Positions 1 to 5,677 are shown, counted from the stretch's first letter. The stretch is DNA of 5,677 bases from Verrucomicrobiales bacterium (GCA_005789375.1 SXXZ01000044.1:1-5677), one strand, 5' to 3'. The notes: generated from the sequence alone by a model not told the origin. Numbers and translations are program-made.

Positions 1-734
1 GGGAGTGCTGGAGCAAGGGCACGGCGACCTTCATGATCGCGGGTGATCGTTGTACCCGCGCCTGCGGATTCTGTGCGGTCTCGACAGCCAAACCACTGGC
101 CTTGGAACAGGATGAGCCACAGCGAGTCGCCGAGGCCACCCGTCGCATGGGACTCAAGCACGTGGTGATCACGGCGGTGGCCCGAGATGACCTCCAAGAT
201 GGTGGCGCCGAACATTTCCGCCGCACCATCGAAGCAGTGCGGGATCTGAATCCTGGAATCGTTGTCGAGGTGTTGACTCCCGATTTCCTCGATCGTGACG
301 ACGCGATCGATTCGGTCCTCGCGGCTCGGCCAGACATCTTCAACCACAACCTCGAGACGATTCGCCGTCTGACTCCGTCGGTGCGCCATCGCGCCACCTA
401 TGAGCGGTCCCTCCGCGTGCTGACCAAGGTCAAAGACCGCCTCGGCGACAAAGTTCACACCAAATCGGGCATGATGCTCGGGCTGGGTGAAACTCAGGAA
501 GAAGTGCTCGAAGCCATGCGAGACCTCCGCCAGGCCCACTGTGATATCCTTACTCTGGGGCAATACTTGCAACCGACCCTCAAGCACCTGCCGGTGGTGG
601 ACTTCATCCCTCCGGCCGTTTTCGACTCGCTCCGGCGTGAGGGTGATGCCATGGGATTCACCCATGTGGCCTCAGGTCCCTTAGTTCGCAGTTCGTATCA
701 TGCCGACGAATTCTCTCCGATCCCGCCGGCATGA
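1..734 (+). CDS. lipA: Lipoyl synthase, 5'-truncated by window edge
   Basis: Radical SAM enzyme that inserts two sulfur atoms at C6 and C8 of octanoyl groups on lipoyl domains (pyruvate and 2-oxoglutarate dehydrogenases, glycine cleavage H protein); cytoplasmic. The open frame continues to the left edge: codons from position 3 read ECWSKGTATFM, so the ATG at 33 is internal and the gene starts outside the window. The Cys at 6-8 is the last cysteine of the N-terminal CX4CX5C motif that binds the auxiliary [4Fe-4S] sulfur-donor cluster. The radical SAM motif CTRACGFC follows, with cysteines encoded at 51, 63 and 72. The conserved RSSYHADEF near the C-terminus (RSSY at 687-698) supplies the serine ligand of the auxiliary cluster. 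About 243 residues are visible against roughly 300 in the family, so only some 60 to 80 are missing. The TGA at 732-734 overlaps the next gene's ATG. No defect is visible. Confidence 0.97.
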   Translation, partial: ECWSKGTATFMIAGDRCTRACGFCAVSTAKPLALEQDEPQRVAEATRRMGLKHVVITAVARDDLQDGGAEHFRRTIEAVRDLNPGIVVEVLTPDFLDRDDAIDSVLAARPDIFNHNLETIRRLTPSVRHRATYERSLRVLTKVKDRLGDKVHTKSGMMLGLGETQEEVLEAMRDLRQAHCDILTLGQYLQPTLKHLPVVDFIPPAVFDSLRREGDAMGFTHVASGPLVRSSYHADEFSPIPPA

Positions 735-1408
735 GATTCTGGCTATTAGCCTGGATCCCCCTTCTGATCCTTCTGGTTCCTTTGAACGCCGCTGAATTGG
801 CCTCGACCAACCGCTTTGAGCCGGAGGTTCTAAAATTTGAAGCCCTAGACCGCAGAGTCCCGCCACCGCCGCGGCCGATCTTGTTCGTTGGCAGTTCCAG
901 CATCCGATTGTGGACCAATTTGCCCGCCTCAATCCAAAATCGGCCGGTGCTCAACCGCGGATTCGGTGGTTCCCGTTTCAAGGATCTCCTGCGGTTCTTT
1001 AACCGAGTGGTGCTGCCCTATGGCCCCTCGGTGGTCGTGGTCTACGAAGGCGATAACGATTTGGCCGATGGCCAAACCCCCGCGGAAATCGCTCAAGATC
1101 TGGCCGTGTTCTTGGAGCGTGCCGAAACCGAACTCCGTGGAACCTCGATCCTGTTACTCACCGTGAAGCCGAGCCCCTCACGTGTGCATCTCCTCGAAGC
1201 TCAATCGGAGTTCAACCGACGGCTCAAGATCCTAGCTCAGTCTCGTCAGCATGTGCGGGTCATCGACGTGGCCTCGCCATTGCTCGACTCCCAAGGCAAA
1301 CCCGATCCTCGATTCTTTGCCGCTGACCGGCTCCATCTTAACGCCGAGGGCTACGAGGCGTGGCGAAAACCAGTTTTGGATGCCATCGAACTCAGCTTGA
1401 AGCGCTGA
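731..1408 (+). CDS. Exported SGNH/GDSL-family hydrolase
   Basis: 225-residue protein of the SGNH hydrolase fold (esterases, acylhydrolases, sugar O-deacetylases); the substrate cannot be told from sequence. All four blocks are visible. Block I is ILFVGSSSIRLW with the likely nucleophile Ser56. Block II is NRGFGGS, residues 75-81. Block III is EGDND, with Gly107 and Asn109 for the oxyanion hole. Block V is DRLHLN, with Asp199 and His202 completing the triad. Residues 1-21 (MRFWLLAWIPLLILLVPLNA, then A) form a hydrophobic segment that looks like a Sec signal peptide, so it probably acts in the periplasm or envelope. The ATG shares four bases with the lipA stop (ATGA), and no good Shine-Dalgarno precedes it, which points to translational coupling. 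The 3' end overlaps the convergent gene by 17 bases. A role in lipoyl metabolism is not implied, because the protein appears exported. Confidence 0.9.
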   Translation: MRFWLLAWIPLLILLVPLNAAELASTNRFEPEVLKFEALDRRVPPPPRPILFVGSSSIRLWTNLPASIQNRPVLNRGFGGSRFKDLLRFFNRVVLPYGPSVVVVYEGDNDLADGQTPAEIAQDLAVFLERAETELRGTSILLLTVKPSPSRVHLLEAQSEFNRRLKILAQSRQHVRVIDVASPLLDSQGKPDPRFFAADRLHLNAEGYEAWRKPVLDAIELSLKR

Positions 1409-1409
1409 G
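1391..1409. other. Inverted repeat across two convergent stop codons
   Basis: CTCAGC (1391-1396) and GCTGAG (1404-1409) form a perfect 6-bp inverted repeat around a 7-base loop. The TGA of the plus-strand SGNH gene (1406-1408) lies in one arm and the stop of the minus-strand gene (1392-1394, TCA on plus) in the other. It could help end transcription from both sides, but neither strand has a U tract, so a terminator role is only a guess. Confidence 0.4.
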
Positions 1410-2195
1410 CGAGACCCGGAATGGCGAAACGGCTGCAGCGGCCGACAAACCACCGTCGAGAAATGACTGATAGTCCGGCGACTCCAACCGATGGGTTTCG
1501 GGCTGGGTCCGGAGCAGGTGCCGTAATTCATCCCGGTTGCGCGACCAACGGTGCCCATTGAAAAATTCTATCGGCTCGAACTGAGTCTTATAGAGGGCCT
1601 TGTCTGCATAGCAGGTGCCCAAGTGCAGGTGACCCAAACCACTTTCCTGAGCCCAAGCCACCGCCCGCGTCATCATGGCCATCCCGAGATGGCTGCCCGA
1701 ATCGGACAAGTCATAGAACGCATAGTAGTAATAGGCCATTCGCGGCGGCTCGAGGTACAGCAGAGCCACTCCCCGTTCGGGTCCATCACCACCGCCGTCC
1801 CGGAACACCAGCAAGTGGGAAATCACCCGACCCGCCAAGAGTCGGTCCAAGCGCGCCGCCGACATAACACCCGAACCGAAGCGGGCCTCAGCAAAGGCCA
1901 ACCAGGCCGCCCGGCGCTCCGGCGTTAGGTCAAAGCGATCCCGAGGCACCAACTCACACTGCAAATTTCCAGCCTTACGCAGCACGCGCCTGTTTTCGGA
2001 AGAGGTTCGCCATTCTCCCAGCGGCACCCGCAATTGGCGCCCCATGTAGAAGCGGGAGAGATCTGGAGCGGATGGTAAAAATCCGGCTGCAAATAAATCA
2101 GCGGGGCTTTCTGTGGGTTCCGGAAATGCCCAGACCGCATACGGATAGACGTAGCGGCTGGGATCTGCGACCGCCTCAGAGAATACCAGCTTCAT
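1392..2195 (-). CDS. Arginyl/leucyl-tRNA-protein transferase-like GNAT-fold protein
   Basis: 267 residues resembling bacterial Bpt / eukaryotic ATE1 transferases, which move an amino acid from aminoacyl-tRNA to protein N-termini (N-degron pathway). The N-terminal half has PYAVWAFPE (18-26), DLFAAGFLPS (33-42), RFYMGRQLRVPLGEW (48-62) and TSSENRRVLRK (64-74). These follow the family order of an RFYR-like start, a G(W/F) turn, RVPV-x-x-F and SRSQRRVLRR-like segments. The C-terminal GNAT-like half has YYYYAFYDLS (155-164), LGMAMMTRAVAWAQ (170-183), GLGHLHLGTCY (186-196) and FEPIEFFNGHRW (206-217). The cysteines usual in the N-terminal domain are absent: only Cys80 and Cys195 remain, and the place of the family's RPRCPAC segment reads YMGRQ. 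Start chosen at 2195 (MKLVFSEAV), with only weak ribosome-binding sequence before it. It lies 88 bases downstream of the beta-helix gene on the same strand. Transferase activity is inferred; a plain GNAT acyltransferase is the alternative. Confidence 0.75.
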   Translation of the reverse strand: MKLVFSEAVADPSRYVYPYAVWAFPEPTESPADLFAAGFLPSAPDLSRFYMGRQLRVPLGEWRTSSENRRVLRKAGNLQCELVPRDRFDLTPERRAAWLAFAEARFGSGVMSAARLDRLLAGRVISHLLVFRDGGGDGPERGVALLYLEPPRMAYYYYAFYDLSDSGSHLGMAMMTRAVAWAQESGLGHLHLGTCYADKALYKTQFEPIEFFNGHRWSRNRDELRHLLRTQPETHRLESPDYQSFLDGGLSAAAAVSPFRVSLSASS

Positions 2196-2225
2196 TAGAA
2201 ATGCGAGGAGCCTGGCGCCGGCCTA

Positions 2226-2267
2226 CGAGCCGAAACCCCTTCGCCTCAGCGAGAGGGATGTGGCTCG
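2226..2267. other. Two-tier stem-loop in the 88-base intergenic gap
   Basis: The gap 2196-2283 between two minus-strand genes holds an outer stem CGAGCC (2226-2231) / GGCTCG (2262-2267). Inside it is a second stem CCCCTTCGC (2236-2244) / GCGAGAGGG (2249-2257) with a 4-base loop, one mismatch and one wobble pair. It lies 17 bases after the stop of the beta-helix gene. A short GGCC-AACC-GGCC hairpin (2267-2278) is adjacent and shares a base. There is no U tract on the minus strand, so this could be a Rho-independent-like attenuator, an mRNA 3'-end stabiliser, or chance in GC-rich DNA. Confidence 0.35.
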
Positions 2268-2283
2268 GCCAACCGGCCATGCT

Positions 2284-5115
2284 TCAGTTTCCGCTAATAC
2301 GGAAGAAGGTCGCACTGTTGGTGACCGGTACCGTGGTCTTTAAGTCATTGGTCGTGAGCAAATTCTGCCATGGGGCATCCAAGGCGCTCCGGACCTGCAG
2401 GTTGTAAGGCGGGAGGCCTCCGGACCAGGAGAGTCCGAGGGTGTTGCCCGTGAGGGTCACCGCCACTCGGATGGGCGTCGTCGGCACTTCGAAGCCTCCC
2501 AAGGTGGCCGAGAACGGCGACGTCACCGCAGAAACCGGAACGGCGATCGTTGTATCCGATGCAGCAACCGCATCCAGAACGTAACTGGCTGAGAGCGTGA
2601 CTCGTTTCAAATCAGCGGCACTCAAGGCCAATTCGCTCAGATCAATGTCTACCAATCCCCCGTCCATCGAGGCGTCCAAGGTCACTTGCTTCAAGTGTTT
2701 CAGACTTTGGACCGAACCGTTGGGGTAGGCCTCTGAAGTCGCAGCCAAGCCGATCGGGTCCGCCAAAGCCACATCCACCTGAATGCCTCCCATCGCGTAA
2801 CTTGGGTTCCGCGCTGGCACCCGAACCGAAAGCTTAGAGGTCGTCGAATTCGTCTGAATCACCGGCCGGATTTCACCTGTGGGTTCTGCCAAAGCGAATC
2901 CATAGAATTTGTCGGCCGCCAGGCCGCTGGAGACGTCCCACGGAGCACTGCCAACATTGCCCGATAAAACGTTGCCGCGAAAAACAACCCGCGCCGGCTG
3001 ATCCGCTGACCCGTTGCTGCCATGGAAACGAATCAGGGGGGCTCCCATCCCGGACAACTTGTTGGCTTCCAATGCATCAGATTCAGCCGGCCCACTGAAG
3101 TCAGAACCCACCCGAAGGGTCGAATAGCTCCGGACCGTGGTAAGACTAATCGGGGTCGGGTTTTTGAAGAGCACCGAACCCGACGGTCCGTATCCAAAAG
3201 AATTCCCGGCTAGGACCACCCCGGTCGCTGTGCGCCAGAACTCGGCCACTACCTCGTAGCTGAGGGGACCAAAATAATTACGCTCATTGGCGTCGTTGAT
3301 GCCGTCGCCATCCGTACCTATGAGCATGTAATGGCCTCTCCCATTCTCAATGGCTTCCATGTCGGTGAAATCCCCAAGATAGCCCGCCACTTGCGAATAG
3401 TCGAAGATCGATCCATCGGGGAGGTAGTTGAAGCGATTGCCTGAAATCCGGGCGTTGGGGGTCTCCAGATGAATGGCCAACAATTGGCCGGTGATTAGGT
3501 TGTGTTCTGCGACGTCCCCAAAACCGTCCGAATCGGTGCCGACCACCAATCCCTCGGAGGTGATATTATTGTCCCACTTGAAGGAGGCCACCGCAGCACG
3601 ACCACCGCGGACTCCCAATGCCGTCGGCTTCGCCGGATCGACACCGAACCAGCAACCCTGGATGCGGGCTTCGGTCGAAGCACCGACCAACGCCAAGCCA
3701 TAGATAAAGGGATCCGCCGCGGAGTCTCCGCCGGTTGCGCTCAGCACGGCCACACCACGCAGGGTGAAGTTGCGAGAATTAAGAATCGGCAAGATCGCGC
3801 TCTCGCTATCCCCGAACCCATGGTCTCCGTAGTCGGTGAGTGCAAAGCGACCCCCAGCCCGTGAATCAAGAACGATCCGCAGTTGGGCGGTGTCGGAGCC
3901 CTGAAGAACATTGGTGTTGGCGATGGCTCCGGGCTGACTAAAACCGTCGATCAAAACATTATCGGCCTGGACCATCGAATAGCCTGCGGTCGGTGTGACC
4001 AGATAATGCGGCCCAGCCCCCGGGATGTTGAAGGTGATGCGGTCGTTGGAGCGAACGTCTTTGAGCGCCTCCGCCAGGGAGGTCTTTCCATCACCGGCCG
4101 CAGATGCGTTGTCGGCCGTGTTAACCACCACGGTGCGCACCGATTCAACGCGCAAATTGTCGATGAGCAGCCAACTTTCCCCCTTCACCTCGGCCACGCC
4201 TGCGAAGGGATCCATGTAGCCCACCATCACTCGCCCTGATTTCCAGGGACTCGTATTGATGCGGCGGCTAATGATCCGCCCGTCGATCTTCCAGGTGACC
4301 ACATCACCGATCTGGCTCACTTCCACCTGAACCCACCGCTTGCCGAGAACACCTGGGGCCTCGAACCGCGGTGACGGAAACTGGGTTCGCAGATAAGGCT
4401 CATTGCCATCGTCATCCGGATTGCCGTTGCCGTCGCGATCGGGAACACCCGCCGCTTCGCCGTCGAGGTAACGGCTGGCTTGTCCGGCCTGTCCTTCCCA
4501 GCTTTGAAGACCCCGCGCTGCACCATCGTCTCCGACAACCCCAAACCAGAGGCCATCGCTGCCGGTCCCACCCAAGGCCTCGGTCGCAAAATCTTCTCGC
4601 TGTTCTGCACCCGACAGCACACCCCAGTTCACCAAATCTCCCGAGTGGTTCAGACCAAACGTGAGGAACTCAGAGGTTCCGACTCCGCTGTCTGCAAAGG
4701 CTGCATGATTCAAGAAGGCATCGAACTTGAGGACATAGTCCCCGGAAAAATTCGTAGTCTTCGGGTAAAGACTCAGGGCAAAGCGACCCGGCTCGTTGTC
4801 GTTCTTGTTGACCGTGATCTTGAGTCCCTTCGACCCACCCACAGCAGAATTGGGCGCGGTCGGAACCGGCAAATTTTCGGGCGTCGCCGTCTGGAATGCG
4901 AAACGGTTGAATGAGAGAGCGCTGTAGTCGTACGACCAATCCAGAGTGTAGTCGTTGGTCGAGGTCCCGGCGTAATAACCCACCCTCACATCATAGTCGG
5001 CCGAAGTGTTCGACTCGAACGAGTCTTTGAACAAGGACTGTCCCGTCAGGGAGGTTGAGAACAGAGTCGCAATAGCGACTGCGACGACGCTGGATTTCGG
5101 CATTTTCAAAGTCAT
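2284..5115 (-). CDS. Large exported LamG-like / parallel beta-helix protein
   Basis: 943 residues; no exact family or substrate recognised. Residues 1-26 (basic start, then VVAVAIATLF) look like a Sec signal peptide without a textbook AXA site, so it is probably exported. Residues ~28-326 look like a concanavalin/LamG-like beta-sandwich (starting LFKDSFES, ending SWLLIDNLRVESV), with an acidic Ca-binding-like loop DRDGNGNPDDDGNEPY at 226-241. Residues 328-400 (VVVNTADNAS, SLAEALKDV, DRITFNIPG, VLIDGFSQPGA) match the entry segment of many bacterial right-handed beta-helix proteins. Residues ~440-720 are the helix, with three longer repeats led by GTDSDG (526), GTDGDG (600) and GSDFSG (670). 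Residues ~880-943 form a small beta module (LGLSWSG, PWQNLL, ATFFRISGN) of a type common at the C-terminus of verrucomicrobial secreted proteins. Met5 (ATG at 5103) is an alternative start; neither has a strong Shine-Dalgarno. It may be an adhesin or a carbohydrate-binding protein; no catalytic residues are recognised. Confidence 0.85.
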   Translation of the reverse strand: MTLKMPKSSVVAVAIATLFSTSLTGQSLFKDSFESNTSADYDVRVGYYAGTSTNDYTLDWSYDYSALSFNRFAFQTATPENLPVPTAPNSAVGGSKGLKITVNKNDNEPGRFALSLYPKTTNFSGDYVLKFDAFLNHAAFADSGVGTSEFLTFGLNHSGDLVNWGVLSGAEQREDFATEALGGTGSDGLWFGVVGDDGAARGLQSWEGQAGQASRYLDGEAAGVPDRDGNGNPDDDGNEPYLRTQFPSPRFEAPGVLGKRWVQVEVSQIGDVVTWKIDGRIISRRINTSPWKSGRVMVGYMDPFAGVAEVKGESWLLIDNLRVESVRTVVVNTADNASAAGDGKTSLAEALKDVRSNDRITFNIPGAGPHYLVTPTAGYSMVQADNVLIDGFSQPGAIANTNVLQGSDTAQLRIVLDSRAGGRFALTDYGDHGFGDSESAILPILNSRNFTLRGVAVLSATGGDSAADPFIYGLALVGASTEARIQGCWFGVDPAKPTALGVRGGRAAVASFKWDNNITSEGLVVGTDSDGFGDVAEHNLITGQLLAIHLETPNARISGNRFNYLPDGSIFDYSQVAGYLGDFTDMEAIENGRGHYMLIGTDGDGINDANERNYFGPLSYEVVAEFWRTATGVVLAGNSFGYGPSGSVLFKNPTPISLTTVRSYSTLRVGSDFSGPAESDALEANKLSGMGAPLIRFHGSNGSADQPARVVFRGNVLSGNVGSAPWDVSSGLAADKFYGFALAEPTGEIRPVIQTNSTTSKLSVRVPARNPSYAMGGIQVDVALADPIGLAATSEAYPNGSVQSLKHLKQVTLDASMDGGLVDIDLSELALSAADLKRVTLSASYVLDAVAASDTTIAVPVSAVTSPFSATLGGFEVPTTPIRVAVTLTGNTLGLSWSGGLPPYNLQVRSALDAPWQNLLTTNDLKTTVPVTNSATFFRISGN
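2956..3549 (-). repeat. Three internal beta-helix repeats (protein level)
   Basis: Within the 943-residue protein, residues 523-720 carry three related segments spaced about 70-75 residues apart. Each starts with a hydrophobic pair and G(T/S)D, then an Asp/Gly-rich loop, an A-(H/N)-x-L or NERNYF-like strand, a variable stretch, and a closing strand (ISGNRF, LAGNSF, FRGNVL). The third copy has lost the DxDG pattern (GSDFSGPAESDALEANKL). They read as coils of a right-handed parallel beta-helix with decorated turns. Confidence 0.6.
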
Positions 5116-5288
5116 GGTGGATCGAACCGTTCCGGCAGCGCGACGGCTGGGTTCGGTTGTTACGCCCCGCTTCGATGCCGTCGAGCGTTTAATTCCAACG
5201 GCGCTCCGAAAAAGGCTTCACCAACGGTCGTTCAGTCTTTTGGTTCCTCACTATTTTCAGTTGTTTTCATACCGTCACTGACAGTTGG
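5116..5288. other. Leader region of the beta-helix gene, no clear promoter
   Basis: Non-coding stretch between the start of the beta-helix gene (minus strand) and the repeat block. Read on the minus strand I find no convincing -35/-10 pair and no strong Shine-Dalgarno before either candidate ATG; weak AT-rich patches lie around 5190-5200 and 5240-5275. A short ACTG-A-CAGT palindrome sits at 5277-5285, just before the repeats. A promoter is expected somewhere here because a gene starts at 5115, but I cannot place it. Confidence 0.5.
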
Positions 5289-5446
5289 TTTTTGGCCCCC
5301 CGGAGGCCGCCTGAGGACCTCCTGGGTAGGGACCGATCTCCGAGCGATCCGTGTCCGCGGCGGACCGATCTCTGCGGTAGTCCGTGTCTGCGGACGAGGC
5401 GCTTTCGGAGAAATCGCCCTACCTCGGAGGCGCTTGGGTGAGGTAT
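5289..5446 (+). repeat. Tandem ~158-bp repeat, copy 1
   Basis: First of two head-to-tail copies. It opens with a T5 tract and GGCC (5289-5297) and aligns with copy 2 at an offset of 158 bases to about 5377, then 159 after a one-base indel in the G-rich stretch. From 5311 to 5445 I count about 11 substitutions plus the indel (about 90% identity by eye); the first ~20 bases are more diverged. No transposase or target-site duplication is visible. Confidence 0.9.
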
Positions 5447-5451
5447 TTTTT
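5318..5451 (+). other. Predicted three-way-junction fold of copy 1 with T tract
   Basis: Outer stem: CCTCC (5318-5322)/GGAGG (5426-5430), GGTAGGG (5325-5331)/CCCTACC (5417-5423), CGA (5334-5336)/TCG (5414-5416) and TCTCCGA (5337-5343)/TCGGAGA (5405-5411). It encloses a hairpin CGATCCG (5345-5351)/CGGACCG (5361-5367) with one mismatch, and a hairpin GTCCG (5380-5384)/CGGAC (5391-5395) with a 6-base loop. A T6 tract (5446-5451) follows 15 bases after the outer stem. It may be a structured RNA, a terminator-like element, or a DNA cruciform; expression is unknown. Confidence 0.4.
5331..5396 (+). repeat. Two ~32-bp sub-repeats inside copy 1
   Basis: GACCGATCTC begins at 5331 and again at 5363. 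Each is followed by 8-9 variable bases, then CCGTGTC and a (C/T)GCGG end. They abut without spacers, so this is an internal duplication rather than a CRISPR arrangement. Confidence 0.8.
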
Positions 5452-5605
5452 GGCCACCCAGATGTAGTCCGAGGACTTCCAAGGTAGGGACCGATCTCCG
5501 AGCGGTCCGTGTCTGCGGCGGACCGATCTCTGCGGGGGGGCCGTGTCTGCTGACGAGGCGCTTTCGGAGAAATCGCCCTACCTCGGAGGTGCTTGGGTGA
5601 GGTAG
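5447..5605 (+). repeat. Tandem ~158-bp repeat, copy 2
   Basis: Second copy, directly adjoining copy 1. It carries a G7 run at 5534-5540 where copy 1 reads GGTAGT, which accounts for the one-base length difference. It ends at GAGGTAG and is followed by a T7 tract (5607-5613) and a G run, like the start of a third copy that then stops matching. Downstream to 5677 I see nothing recognisable. Confidence 0.9.
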
Positions 5606-5613
5606 GTTTTTTT
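5476..5613 (+). other. Predicted fold of copy 2 with T tract
   Basis: The outer stem of copy 1 is kept: CTTCC (5476-5480)/GGAGG (5585-5589), and AGGTAGGG (5482-5489)/CCCTACCT (5576-5583). The first inner hairpin is perfect here, CGGTCCG (5503-5509)/CGGACCG (5519-5525), with a 9-base loop. The second inner hairpin is broken by the G run and by CTGAC in place of CGGAC. A T7 tract (5607-5613) follows. Confidence 0.4.
5489..5555 (+). repeat. Two ~32-bp sub-repeats inside copy 2
   Basis: GACCGATCTC begins at 5489 and 5521, again followed by variable bases, CCGTGTC and TGCGG or TGCTG. These are the third and fourth occurrences of the motif in the window, which means the 32-bp duplication predates the duplication of the 158-bp unit. 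Confidence 0.8.
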
Positions 5614-5677
5614 GGGGGTTCGTCTCAGCCGCACTTCCAGAACACGCCAAGCCCTGCCTAGCTCGAGCAACCTTCCA

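Noticed and set aside
33..35. ATG at 33 as the lipA start
   Set aside because: The conserved ECWSKGTATF segment continues upstream in frame to the window edge and holds an auxiliary-cluster cysteine, so this Met is internal.
1430..1444. CGGC/GCCG inverted repeat near the convergent gene ends as a terminator
   Set aside because: It has only four base pairs with a 7-base loop and no U tract, and it sits inside the alanine-rich codons of the transferase-like gene.
1551..1928. Plus-strand 125-codon open frame opposite the transferase-like gene
   Set aside because: It lies wholly antisense to a gene with recognisable family motifs and shows no domain of its own; the same applies to the other short frames antisense to the beta-helix gene.
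5116..5288. Sigma70-like promoter for the beta-helix gene
   Set aside because: Candidate -35 hexamers such as TTGGAA (minus strand, near 5199) have no acceptable -10 at 16-18 bases, so I do not call one.
5331..5555. Possible CRISPR array
   Set aside because: The 32-bp motifs adjoin in pairs with no spacers between them, and the pairs are separated by repeated sequence rather than unique spacers.
5289..5605. Insertion sequence or MITE with clear ends
   Set aside because: No transposase and no target-site duplication are visible, and the units abut directly. A MITE relation is possible, but the ends cannot be set from two tandem copies.
5267..5650. Minus-strand open frame of 127 codons spanning the repeat block, with a repeated SEVGRFLRKRL segment
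   Set aside because: It is made almost wholly of the two repeat copies. The one-base indel shifts the frame, so the halves of the two copies encode unrelated residues after RLV(S/R)RHG. A real repeated protein would keep frame. The composition (many Arg, Pro, Gly, Ser) is typical of a GC-rich non-coding frame.

Overview
The window reads as a chromosomal segment of a moderately GC-rich Gram-negative bacterium. A member of the Verrucomicrobiota is my best guess. This rests on three things: a very large secreted beta-helix protein ending in a small beta-rich module that finishes ATFFRISGN, an arginyl-transferase-like protein with a PYAVWAF-type start, and a small SGNH hydrolase behind lipA. The placement is inference from family resemblance, not a search result.

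Layout. Positions 1-734 (+) hold the C-terminal three quarters of lipoyl synthase (lipA), cut by the window edge. Positions 731-1408 (+) hold an exported SGNH/GDSL hydrolase whose start overlaps the lipA stop as ATGA, so the two are probably co-transcribed and translationally coupled. This pair converges on a minus-strand pair. A cysteine-poor relative of arginyl/leucyl-tRNA-protein transferases (1392-2195) overlaps the SGNH gene tail to tail by 17 bases, and both stop codons lie in the arms of one 6-bp inverted repeat. Upstream of it, across an 88-base gap with a stem-loop, lies a 943-residue exported protein (2284-5115) with a concanavalin/LamG-like N-terminal half, a parallel beta-helix with three GTDxDG-type repeats, and a beta-sandwich-like C-terminus.

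Positions 5116-5677 contain no convincing gene. The first ~170 bases are the leader of the beta-helix gene, with no clear promoter. Then come two tandem copies of a ~158-bp repeat, about 90% identical by eye over their core. Each copy holds two ~32-bp sub-repeats inside a long imperfect inverted repeat, and each ends in a T tract on the plus strand. Differences between copies in the outer stem keep pairing on the plus strand through G-U pairs, and a one-base indel breaks the reading frame. The element therefore looks like a structured non-coding repeat rather than a gene, and it is the most interesting item in the window.

Apart from the lipA-SGNH coupling I see no clear shared pathway. LipA makes the lipoyl cofactor in the cytoplasm, the SGNH and beta-helix proteins act outside the inner membrane, and the transferase-like protein is cytoplasmic.
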